Assembly: GCA_036011265.1 (NCBI GenBank)
Contig: DASCNB010000174.1
Location: 1-5,324 of the forward strand
Reading direction: 5' to 3'
DNA from: CAJXCL01 sp036011265
GTDB taxonomy: Bacteria; Nitrospinota; Nitrospinia; CAJXCL01
Length of the DNA: 5,324 bases
Shown here: one piece after another, positions 1-4,565 of the stretch
Position numbering within the stretch: position 1 is the stretch's first letter
Layout: each line of letters opens with the position of its first letter
Program-made: the position numbers and the translations under genes
The notes under the pieces: model-generated
What the model was told of the DNA's origin: nothing
The model's input: only the letters and a program-made list of their open reading frames with translations
Database searches by the model: none

Positions 1-2
1 TC

Positions 3-110
3 GATGAAAAAATCAGGGCAGTATTCTTGCTCTTTATCGTTTCCATGTTTGTAATTATGGTCCTTGCCGGCTTGACATTCTCTCTGATATTCAGATATTT
101 TAATTTTTAA
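3..110 (+). CDS. C-terminal end of an unidentified membrane protein (5' truncated by window edge)
   Basis: The frame starting at base 3 is open from the window edge to a TAA at 108-110 and gives 35 residues. It reads DEKIRAVF, then a hydrophobic stretch (LLFIVSMFVIMVLAGLTFSL) and a short polar/aromatic tail ending RYFNF. That is the pattern of a final transmembrane helix with a very short cytoplasmic or periplasmic tail. The other two forward frames contain stops in this interval. The protein family cannot be named from so little. Its position, same strand and just before the channel/PspA cluster, makes a membrane component of the same system (for example a DUF350-type protein) possible but unproven. 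The repeat element L separates it from the next gene, so co-transcription is uncertain. Confidence 0.45.
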   Translation, partial: DEKIRAVFLLFIVSMFVIMVLAGLTFSLIFRYFNF

Positions 111-124
111 TCCCAGACAGTGGG

Positions 125-259
125 TTTAGTCGCAGTTTAAGCGTTGTTTAGTTTTTGCCTTTTACAACGCTTTATGCAAGGCTTGGTTTTTCCTTTTTTA
201 GCCGCTGTTTAGCTCTTGTACAGCGGCTTATGCATAGCACTGCGATTTATGCAGAGCTT
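125..259 (+). repeat. Complex palindromic repeat element L (nested hairpins, inverted partner of element R)
   Basis: This intergenic element has an outer stem TCGCAGT (130-136) pairing with ACTGCGA (239-245). The outer stem encloses two hairpins. The first pairs AAGCGTTGT (139-147) with ACAACGCTT (164-172), and the second pairs AGCCGCTGT (200-208) with ACAGCGGCT (220-228). Each stem is followed by a variant of TTATGCA, and loops tend to begin TTAG. Bases 183-259 match the reverse complement of 2324-2400 at 72 of 77 positions by my count. The 14 nt at 125-138 match the other end of R (2399-2412, reverse complement). The 44 nt between are one extra hairpin unit absent from R. No ORF is visible in it. 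It looks like a REP/MITE-like intergenic repeat family, but I do not recognise a named one. Confidence 0.85.
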
Positions 260-266
260 AATCCCC

Positions 267-281
267 CGACGTTTAACGTCG
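267..281. promoter_or_regulatory. 15-nt perfect palindrome, possible operator upstream of the K+ channel gene
   Basis: CGACGTTTAACGTCG is a perfect inverted repeat with 7-bp arms around a single T. It lies between repeat L and the channel start, 72 nt before the ATG at 353. It could bind a dimeric regulator of the cluster or form a small hairpin. I could not place a convincing -35/-10 pair beside it, so its role is a guess. Confidence 0.35.
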
Positions 282-352
282 AAAAATTGATAAAGTTGTT
301 TTAGATACCCCGATCCTCTGCGTAGGGGATTATGTGATAGTATTGATTTCTG

Positions 353-1387
353 ATGATACATGTATTATTTCATGTTAAAAAATTTCTCAGTTCCATTGCG
401 GAAAATAAAGTAACACGATTATTGCTTTTAACACTTTTTATCCTTTTCACCGGGGCTTTTGGACTAAGCTATTTTGAAAAAACATCTTCTATCCTTGACG
501 CTTTCTGGTGGAGTTTTGTTACTATCACAACTGTCGGCTATGGCGATATAGCCCCTTCCACGCTTGGCGGGAGGATTGTCGGGGTTATCGTCATGGTGTT
601 CGGGATCGGCATGCTTGGAATGTTTACCGCCACCATCGCCAGTATCTTTGTGGAAGGAAAACTTAAAGAAGGGAAAGGAACAAAGACCGTGAAAGTAAAC
701 GAACATTTTATTATCTGCGAATGGAGCTTGAAGACAAAAGATATTGTTGAAGAATTGCGTGCTGACGCTAAAGCCCAGGACAGATCGATTGTTCTTATTG
801 CGGACATCCAGGAAAAACCGATGGAAGATGATAAGATGTTTTTTGTCCGTGGTGAAGTCAACGACGAAACTTTGGAAAAAGCTAATCTGCAGGGAGCAAA
901 AGTGGTAATGGTTCTGGCAAACCATAACGTGGACTCAGGCTCCAGAGACGCAAGAACCATATTAAACATCCTGTCCATTCGAACATTAAATCCCGATATT
1001 TATATTTGCGCGGAGATTGAAGATACAAAAAATACAGCCCATTGTAAAAGGGCGGGAGCAAATGAGATTATTGTAATCGGGAAGCTGAGTAGTAACCTCC
1101 TGGTACAGGCGGCTCTGGATCATGGCATAACCCGGATAATTTCTGAGCTTGTTACAAACAGGTTTGGCAGTGAACTATACAAAATGAAACCTCCGCAAAA
1201 TCTTGTCGGAAAACAATTTATTGAGGTATTAACATTTTTAAAAAATGAACATAATTCCATTGTTCTTGCAGTTGAATCGCCTGACAATAAAAAATTTATT
1301 TCAAATCCTCCAAAAGATTATCTTATTCAAGCTGAGGATCAACTGGTCATAGTCGCAAACGAGCGGCCAAACCTAGCTATTTGCTAA
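353..1387 (+). CDS. Two-TM potassium channel with cytoplasmic RCK (TrkA-N/TrkA-C) regulatory region, MthK-like
   Basis: An inner-membrane K+ channel subunit of 344 aa, expected to form a tetramer whose cytoplasmic RCK domains gate the pore. Residues about 22-41 form TM1 and 48-59 the pore helix. TVGYGD (60-65) is the K+ selectivity filter, and 74-98 form TM2 with hinge-type glycines (G84, G86, G89). Residues 117-240 resemble an RCK N-lobe (TrkA-N, Rossmann-like) and about 270-340 the TrkA-C lobe, ending with NPPKDYLIQAEDQL, very like the end of MthK. In the first RCK strand the usual ICGW is ICEW: Glu123 replaces the first loop glycine, so classical nucleotide binding may be altered. The start is bounded by an in-frame TGA at 344-346. 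ATG 353 has no good Shine-Dalgarno (an AGGGGA at 324-329 lies too far upstream). The J-protein gene starts 2 nt after the stop, which suggests translational coupling. The family call is firm; the gating signal is unknown. Confidence 0.93.
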   Translation: MIHVLFHVKKFLSSIAENKVTRLLLLTLFILFTGAFGLSYFEKTSSILDAFWWSFVTITTVGYGDIAPSTLGGRIVGVIVMVFGIGMLGMFTATIASIFVEGKLKEGKGTKTVKVNEHFIICEWSLKTKDIVEELRADAKAQDRSIVLIADIQEKPMEDDKMFFVRGEVNDETLEKANLQGAKVVMVLANHNVDSGSRDARTILNILSIRTLNPDIYICAEIEDTKNTAHCKRAGANEIIVIGKLSSNLLVQAALDHGITRIISELVTNRFGSELYKMKPPQNLVGKQFIEVLTFLKNEHNSIVLAVESPDNKKFISNPPKDYLIQAEDQLVIVANERPNLAIC

Positions 1388-1389
1388 AT

Positions 1390-1749
1390 ATGGAAATATT
1401 AAACCGTGTCTATCATATTATAAGATCTAATATAAAATTTGGACCTGATGAGACCTATGATACAGTAAATGATTTTGAGCTGGATAATACTGCATATGAA
1501 AAACATAATTCATCAACGCTTGAGAATGCAAATGATGATCTGGCGCAATATTACGCGAATTTAGAAATTCCCAATGGATCGGATCTTCAAGAGGTAAAAA
1601 AAGCCTGGAAGCGAATGTTAAAAAAATATCACCCTGACCTTCATTCAAGAGATACCAAGAAACAGCAGACAGCAACCAGGTTAACTCAGGGGCTAACTAC
1701 AGCATACAATGAGATAAAAAAAGCGTATAAGAAAAAGGCAACAGATTAA
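1390..1749 (+). CDS. Small J-domain (DnaJ-like) co-chaperone with PspA-like N-terminal helix
   Basis: A 119-residue protein if ATG 1390 is used. A TTG at 1381 in the same frame overlaps the channel stop and would add three residues. ATG was preferred as the canonical codon two bases after the upstream TAA; neither start has a strong ribosome site, so translation is probably coupled to the channel gene. Residues about 53-114 form the J domain: YYANLEI, a basic helix (VKKAWKRMLKKY), the invariant HPD at 81-83, and a final helix AYNEIKKAY. J proteins stimulate Hsp70 ATPase and hand over clients. There is no zinc finger or C-terminal client domain as in full DnaJ, so this is a specialised type III-like J protein. 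The N-terminus (ILNRVYHIIRSNI) resembles the amphipathic membrane helix that begins PspA/Vipp1. Residues 20-50 are acidic and probably flexible. A pspA gene follows in the same run, so PspA is a natural client candidate (inference). Confidence 0.85.
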   Translation: MEILNRVYHIIRSNIKFGPDETYDTVNDFELDNTAYEKHNSSTLENANDDLAQYYANLEIPNGSDLQEVKKAWKRMLKKYHPDLHSRDTKKQQTATRLTQGLTTAYNEIKKAYKKKATD

Positions 1750-1770
1750 AGTATTTATATTTTTAAAGAA

Positions 1771-1776
1771 AGGAGG
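1771..1776 (+). promoter_or_regulatory. Strong Shine-Dalgarno of the DUF2170 gene
   Basis: AGGAGG lies 6 nt before ATG 1783 and fixes that start. It contrasts with the weak or absent sites of the channel and J genes, so DUF2170 may be made in larger amounts from the same message. Confidence 0.8.
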
Positions 1777-1782
1777 GCTTCA

Positions 1783-2178
1783 ATGTCTAAGAACATGGAA
1801 AAAGTAAAAAATTATTTGCAGGAATTGGGTTTTTCAATTTCCACTGAAAACAAAAAAGAAGAACTGGTGGTTATCAATGACGAAGAAAAAGGTATTAATA
1901 ATCTTATCATTGATTGTGAAGAACCTATTTTAGTTATTGAACAAATTATTATGGAAGTTCCGGGAAAGGCAAATGATTTTTTCAAGCGCCTTCTCCAAAT
2001 GAATCGAACGGTAGTTCACGGGGCGTTTGTAGTTGATGAAGATGGCAAGAATGTTATCTTCAGGGATACGCTACAGCTTGAAAATCTTGATAAAAACGAA
2101 CTGGAAGGATCGATAAATTCTTTAAGTCTGGCTCTGGCGGAATATGCTAATGAGCTGATCTCTTTTAGCAAATCATAA
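1783..2178 (+). CDS. DUF2170 family protein (YjfI-like), PspA-associated
   Basis: A 131-aa soluble protein with no signal peptide or membrane segment. Its length and pattern match the DUF2170/YjfI family (E. coli YjfI is of similar size). It has an N-terminal helix, a beta-rich core (ELVVIND, NLIIDCEEPILVIEQIIMEV), a middle helix with FFKRLLQMNR, a second beta part (HGAFVVDEDGKNVIFRDTLQLENL), and a C-terminal helix from about residue 108 to 128. The order resembles small adaptor proteins of the secretion-chaperone/YbjN type, which is an impression from the pattern only. No catalytic residues are apparent. In enterobacteria the family member lies directly upstream of yjfJ, a pspA paralogue, and here too pspA is the next gene. 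The molecular function is not established; a role as PspA partner or regulator is inferred from that conserved linkage. Repeat R lies between this gene and pspA and might affect expression of the downstream pair. Confidence 0.75.
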   Translation: MSKNMEKVKNYLQELGFSISTENKKEELVVINDEEKGINNLIIDCEEPILVIEQIIMEVPGKANDFFKRLLQMNRTVVHGAFVVDEDGKNVIFRDTLQLENLDKNELEGSINSLSLALAEYANELISFSKS

Positions 2179-2245
2179 AACAGCCATGAAAGATCGAAAT
2201 CAAGAGGGCTAATGCCCACAGGACTAACAAAAAAACTTCCGAGCT
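2179..2245 (+). other. Spacer after the DUF2170 gene with a small GC hairpin
   Basis: These 67 nt separate the DUF2170 stop from repeat R and hold no ORF. GGGCTAATGCCC (2207-2218) can form a 4-bp stem with a 4-nt loop. It is not followed by a T-run, so it is not a typical intrinsic terminator. Confidence 0.3.
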
Positions 2246-2412
2246 TCACATAAGGCGCTGCGCTTTGCATAAGCCGCTGTAAAAAACAAAAGCTAAACAG
2301 CGGAGCTAAAAAAAGAAAGAACTAAGCCTTGCATAAGTCGCAGTGCTTTGCATAAGCCGCTGTACAAGAACTAAACAGCGGCTAAAAAAGGAAAAACCAA
2401 ACTGCGACTAAA
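2246..2412 (-). repeat. Complex palindromic repeat element R (inverted copy of L)
   Basis: The element lies between the DUF2170 and pspA genes. Its outer stem AGTCGCAGT (2336-2344) pairs with ACTGCGACT (2401-2409) and encloses a hairpin AGCCGCTGT (2355-2363) with ACAGCGGCT (2375-2383). A second, imperfect hairpin lies to the left, CCGCTGT (2274-2280) with ACAGCGG (2297-2303), and beyond it a degenerate GC-rich unit (about 2254-2263). Read on the minus strand, 2400-2324 matches L 183-259 with 5 differences. The same rule holds for each unit: a stem, a loop starting TTAG, the closing stem, then TTATGCA. On the + strand it is A-rich after the stems, so it does not look like an intrinsic terminator for the operon. 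It could instead affect mRNA stability or processing ahead of pspA (inference). Confidence 0.85.
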
Positions 2413-2424
2413 AAAATAAGATTT

Positions 2425-2430
2425 TATAAT
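2425..2430 (+). promoter_or_regulatory. Possible -10 element of an internal pspA promoter
   Basis: A consensus TATAAT sits 14 nt before the AGGAGG of pspA. No good -35 lies 16-18 nt upstream, where the sequence is the closing arm of repeat R (TGCGAC-like). No sigma54 -24/-12 motif was seen either. A separate promoter for pspA and the DUF4178 gene is possible but weakly supported. Confidence 0.25.
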
Positions 2431-2443
2431 GTATTAATTTAAA

Positions 2444-2449
2444 AGGAGG
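2444..2449 (+). promoter_or_regulatory. Strong Shine-Dalgarno of pspA
   Basis: AGGAGG lies 7 nt before ATG 2457 and supports this start. The protein then begins with the expected amphipathic helix. Confidence 0.8.
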
Positions 2450-2456
2450 GAAGACA

Positions 2457-3161
2457 ATGGCAAGCATTTTTCAAAGACTTTTTAAGGTGGGACAATCCCA
2501 CGCGCACGAGATTATAAATCAATTTGAAGACCCTATTAAAATGACGGAGCAGGGGATCCGAGACCTTAAAAAAGATTTACAGGGTTCGATGAAAAGCCTC
2601 GCGGAGGTCAAAGGCATCACAATACGAATGAAAAAGGATGCGGAAGATAACAAAAGACTGGCAGCGGATTACGAGCGCAAGGCAATGCTCTTGCTCCAAA
2701 AAATGCAAAAAGGGGAACTGGATAATGCTGATGCTGAAAGACTGGCCACGGAAGCTTTAAAGAAAAAAGAGGATGCCAGTCAAAAGGCTGTCCGCTTGAT
2801 GAAAGAACTGGAGCAACAGAAAAAGATGTCCGCGCAACTACAGGGAAACGTGGATAAACTCAAGTCGACGGTTACTACATATGAGAATGATCTCATCACT
2901 CTTAGAGCACGGGCAAAAACAGCCGCGGCAACTCGTAAAGTTAATGAACAGATGGCAAAGGTGGACTCTTCCGGTACCATATCTATGCTGGAAAAGATGA
3001 AAGCCAAGGTGGAAGAGGATGAATCTTTAGCTCAATCATATGGCGAACTGGCTTCTGCTGACAAAAGTATTGACGATGAATTGAACGCGGCCCTTGGCAG
3101 CGGAAAAACCAGCGCGGCAAGCGATTCGTTAGCGGCTTTAAAATCCAAAATGGGTATATAA
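2457..3161 (+). CDS. pspA: PspA/IM30 (Vipp1, ESCRT-III-like) membrane-stress protein
   Basis: A 234-aa protein of the PspA/IM30 family, which polymerises on the inner face of the cytoplasmic membrane to maintain bilayer integrity. The N-terminus (ASIFQRLFKVGQSHAHEI) is the amphipathic membrane-binding helix, followed by the family-typical turn FEDPIKMTEQGIRDL. From about residue 25 to 165 it is one long heptad-rich coiled coil, full of Lys, Glu, Ala and Gln, without hydrophobic TM segments. A linker with Gly/Ser follows (about 168-174), then a short helix, and a C-terminal tail around AALGSGKTSAASDSLAALKSKMGI. That tail is close to the end of YjfJ-type paralogues (where DVLARLQRQ is found) rather than classical PspA. 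The symbol therefore marks the family, not strict orthology to E. coli pspA; no pspF/pspB/pspC genes are in view. The DUF4178 gene begins 4 nt after its stop, so the two are almost certainly co-translated. Confidence 0.9.
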   Translation: MASIFQRLFKVGQSHAHEIINQFEDPIKMTEQGIRDLKKDLQGSMKSLAEVKGITIRMKKDAEDNKRLAADYERKAMLLLQKMQKGELDNADAERLATEALKKKEDASQKAVRLMKELEQQKKMSAQLQGNVDKLKSTVTTYENDLITLRARAKTAAATRKVNEQMAKVDSSGTISMLEKMKAKVEEDESLAQSYGELASADKSIDDELNAALGSGKTSAASDSLAALKSKMGI

Positions 3162-3165
3162 TAGA

Positions 3166-3705
3166 ATGGTATGGGATAAGATTTTTGGAAAGAAAAAAGA
3201 AGAAGAGATTGATCCCCTGAAAGACCTGGTTCTGTCCAAACTTAAAGCCGGGTATATTTTAGATTACGATATGAAAACATGGAGTGTAACGGCACATAAT
3301 TTATGCGAATGGGGCGAAGGTGATTGCAGCGACGAGTGGGAACTTACGTCAGAAGATGAAGTTCTCTACCTGGAGAGGGAAGAAGATGATGAGGTCGAAT
3401 GGACCCTCACTAAAAAAATCCCAATAACCGAGGTTGGTAAGGAAATACCGGGTCATGTCAAAGAACATGAAGACCCGCCTACCGAAATTACTTTTCAGGG
3501 TAAAAAATTCCACCTTGAAGACTGCAGCGGCGGCAGATTTCATAAAGGTGGTAAAGATTCTTATGATGAGTTTATCTCATGGGACTATGAAGATGAATCC
3601 GAAGAGCATGTCCTGACAATAGAACAGTGGTCGGAAGCAAGCTTTGAAGCCGCATACGGGAAATACGTAGAAGAATATCAGTTTACCAATATCCTCCCCA
3701 AATAG
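3166..3705 (+). CDS. DUF4178 domain protein, PspA-operon partner
   Basis: A 179-aa, strongly acidic, soluble protein with no signal peptide or TM segment. Residues about 20-90 read as DUF4178: LKAGYILDYDMKTWSVT, the conserved EWGEGDCSDEWEL and YLEREEDDEVEWTL segments, then KKIPITEV. A second half (about 105-179) has ITFQGKKFHLED, a WDYEDESEEHVLTIEQW motif and a final YQFTNILPK, also seen in this family as I know it. DUF4178 genes recur next to pspA-like, DUF350 and polyamine-synthesis genes. Their biochemical role is unknown; a beta-rich scaffold or lipid/protein-binding function would be a guess. It starts 4 nt after the pspA stop without a clear Shine-Dalgarno, so its translation probably depends on pspA. 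A competing ATG at 3171 is out of frame. It is the last gene of the run. Confidence 0.75.
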   Translation: MVWDKIFGKKKEEEIDPLKDLVLSKLKAGYILDYDMKTWSVTAHNLCEWGEGDCSDEWELTSEDEVLYLEREEDDEVEWTLTKKIPITEVGKEIPGHVKEHEDPPTEITFQGKKFHLEDCSGGRFHKGGKDSYDEFISWDYEDESEEHVLTIEQWSEASFEAAYGKYVEEYQFTNILPK

Positions 3706-3706
3706 C

Positions 3707-3730
3707 CTTACAAATGCTGTAAGAATTTTT
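3707..3730 (+). terminator. Weak terminator-like hairpin after the DUF4178 gene
   Basis: CTTACA (3707-3712) pairs with TGTAAG (3718-3723) over a 5-nt loop, followed by AATTTTT. The layout, directly after the last stop codon with a T-run, suits a rho-independent terminator, but the stem is only 6 bp and AT-rich. Confidence 0.4.
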
Positions 3731-3731
3731 G

Positions 3732-3950
3732 TGCTGCCAACCTGTGAATCATTTTTTTTTATCAACGCTAAGCTGTAAAAAAAGAACTTCAAACTGAGGA
3801 CCGTTTTTTTTAAGAGAGTGATGCAGTGAGTTATAATTAGATGAAACCGAAGGCTCTGATACGAATTTAGAATTTATTGCGTCTTTGAGGTTTATTAAAG
3901 ATCCCAGTAGAAAGAGTATAGGGAATAAGGCTTGCCAAACATTTCTATTT
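3732..3950. other. Convergent intergenic spacer, no supported gene
   Basis: This AT-rich spacer lies between the + strand cluster and the minus-strand HTH genes. It has several homopolymer tracts (nine Ts around 3752-3760, eight Ts around 3804-3811, seven As near 3777-3783). On the minus strand the frame of the 75-aa gene stays open for about 67 codons after its stop, but there is no start, ribosome site or recognisable motif. ATCAACGCTAAGCTGTAAAA (3761-3780) vaguely resembles a degraded unit of repeat L/R. Confidence 0.4.
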
Positions 3951-3951
3951 T

Positions 3952-4179
3952 TTATGCAGACACAACGTTGATTTTGCGCCTGTAGATAAGCGCAGCGATC
4001 ATCTCATCCCACAGTTTTCGTTCTTCTGCTTTCCAAAGCTTACTGTTTTTGATAGAACTCAGTTTACTTTCTGAAATATTGTATTTGTGAGCTACATCCT
4101 CATCTGACATTCCCTCGTAAACAAGATCAAACATCATCTTAGAATGCATCTCACTTAATTTTCTAATTCTCTTTGGCAT
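3952..4179 (-). CDS. Small helix-turn-helix-like protein, tandem copy A
   Basis: A 75-aa basic protein of unknown family. After MPKRIRKLSE come a helix (MMFDLVYEGM), then SDEDVAHKY-NIS-ESKLSSIKNS (about 25-46), the shape of a homeodomain-like HTH: helix 2, turn, recognition helix. A C-terminal helix with KLWKAEERKLWDEM follows. This resembles the DNA-binding N-domain of phage small terminases and short resolvase- or sigma-region-4-like HTHs, but no close family is recognised. About 45 of the first 69 residues are identical to copy B, which lies upstream on the same strand. The C-terminus is 6 residues longer (RRKINVVSA). It has its own consensus promoter and a start-point palindrome, pointing to autoregulation. 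No Shine-Dalgarno precedes the ATG, which sits only about 25 nt from the predicted start point, so translation may be inefficient or leaderless-like. Confidence 0.7.
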   Translation of the reverse strand: MPKRIRKLSEMHSKMMFDLVYEGMSDEDVAHKYNISESKLSSIKNSKLWKAEERKLWDEMIAALIYRRKINVVSA

Positions 4180-4188
4180 AATATAACT

Positions 4189-4205
4189 ATAGTTAGACTA
4201 ACTAT
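4189..4205. promoter_or_regulatory. Operator-like palindrome at the start point of copy A
   Basis: ATAGTTAGACTAACTAT is a perfect inverted repeat with 8-bp arms and a 1-nt centre. It covers about +1 to +16 of the copy A promoter, directly after the -10. An HTH dimer bound here would block initiation. Autoregulation by copy A or B is inferred. Confidence 0.5.
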
Positions 4206-4247
4206 GCATAATTATAATATAATTTAGCTGTTTGTCAAGAAAAAAAT
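4198..4247 (-). repeat. Duplicated promoter block, copy A
   Basis: From CTAACTATGCATAATTAT to GTCAAGAAAAAAATT this block matches 4491-4540 without gaps, with differences mainly in the -10/-35 spacer. It shows that the promoter was duplicated with the gene. Confidence 0.8.
4211..4238 (-). promoter_or_regulatory. Consensus sigma70 promoter of HTH gene copy A
   Basis: On the minus strand TTGACA (4238-4233) and TATAAT (4216-4211) are separated by 16 nt. Both hexamers are perfect matches. A T-rich AATTTTTTT stretch upstream of -35 may act as an UP element. The predicted start is near 4204. Confidence 0.75.
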
Positions 4248-4251
4248 TATA

Positions 4252-4461
4252 TTAATTACGAGTGAAGATAAGCGGAGCAAAAATCTCGTCCCACAGCTTT
4301 CCTTCTTCTGCTTTCCAAACTTTATTATTTTTGCTAGAACGCAGTTTAGTTTTTGAAATGCTGTATTTGAAAGCTATATCCGCATCTGACATACCTTCGT
4401 AAACGAGATCAAACAGCATTTTCTCATCCAAATCATTTAACTTTCTATTTCTTTTTGGCAT
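4252..4461 (-). CDS. Small helix-turn-helix-like protein, tandem copy B
   Basis: A 69-aa paralogue of the neighbouring 75-aa protein, about 65% identical over its length. It keeps the MPKR-RKL start, the FDLVYEGMSD helix/turn, the HTH pattern SDADIAFKY-SIS-KTKLRSSKNN, and the WKAEE-KLWDE C-terminal helix. Differences gather in the recognition helix (ESKLSSIKNS versus KTKLRSSKNN) and at the C-terminus, so the two may differ in DNA site or partner. An AGAGGT (4472-4467 on the minus strand) 5 nt before the ATG is a plausible ribosome site that copy A lacks. Its promoter is at 4504-4531, and its stop lies just upstream of the copy A promoter block. Function is unknown; a small DNA-binding regulator or a mobile-element accessory protein is possible. 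Confidence 0.7.
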   Translation of the reverse strand: MPKRNRKLNDLDEKMLFDLVYEGMSDADIAFKYSISKTKLRSSKNNKVWKAEEGKLWDEIFAPLIFTRN

Positions 4462-4490
4462 AATATACCTCTAAAGAGTTTATAATTAAT

Positions 4491-4540
4491 CTAACTATGC
4501 ATAATTATAGCATAATTTATTTATCTGTCAAGAAAAAAAT
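4491..4540 (-). repeat. Duplicated promoter block, copy B
   Basis: This is the partner of 4198-4247, with the same order: half-operator CTAACTAT, TATGCATA, -10, 16-nt spacer, -35, T-rich upstream. The leader between this block and the ATG is longer than in copy A (29 versus 18 nt) and unlike it in sequence. Confidence 0.8.
4504..4531 (-). promoter_or_regulatory. Consensus sigma70 promoter of HTH gene copy B
   Basis: On the minus strand TTGACA (4531-4526) and TATAAT (4509-4504) are 16 nt apart, exactly as in copy A. Just upstream is a perfect 16-nt A/T palindrome (seven As, TA, seven Ts, 4543-4558), probably bent DNA. The start-point palindrome is imperfect here: ATAGTTA-GAT-TAATTAT on the minus strand. 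Confidence 0.75.
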
Positions 4541-4565
4541 TTAAAAAAATATTTTTTTGATTCAT

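Noticed and set aside
111..124. CCCA/TGGG hairpin after the first partial gene as a terminator
   Set aside because: A 4-bp stem followed by mixed sequence without a T-run is too weak.
125..259. CRISPR array or tRNA-like cloverleaf in repeat L
   Set aside because: The units are hairpins with varying stems rather than identical repeats with unique spacers, and no acceptor stem, anticodon arm or T-loop sequence is present.
302..329. Hairpin CCCC/GGGG before the channel gene as a terminator or riboswitch
   Set aside because: The stem is only 4 bp with a 13-nt loop, no T-run follows and no known riboswitch core is visible.
464..978. Two minus-strand ORFs (153 and 146 codons) inside the channel gene
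   Set aside because: They lie antisense to a clearly coding K+ channel, lack ribosome sites, and their Cys/Phe/Ser-rich translations match no family; they are shadows.
125..2412. Composite insertion sequence with terminal inverted repeats L and R
   Set aside because: No transposase lies between them, no target-site duplication could be recognised, and the repeats are structured elements rather than simple IS ends; kept only as a bracketing observation.
3434..3616. A 60-codon + strand ORF within the DUF4178 gene
   Set aside because: It is out of frame inside a well-supported gene and has no start signal of its own.
3577..3792. A 71-codon minus-strand ORF across the end of the DUF4178 gene
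   Set aside because: It overlaps a real gene, has low-complexity Phe/Lys-rich sequence and no promoter or ribosome site.
3747..3951. Frame open for about 67 codons after the stop of the 75-aa HTH gene (minus strand)
   Set aside because: There is no start codon in a sensible position, it contains homopolymer-derived Lys/Phe runs, and the length is not surprising in AT-rich DNA.
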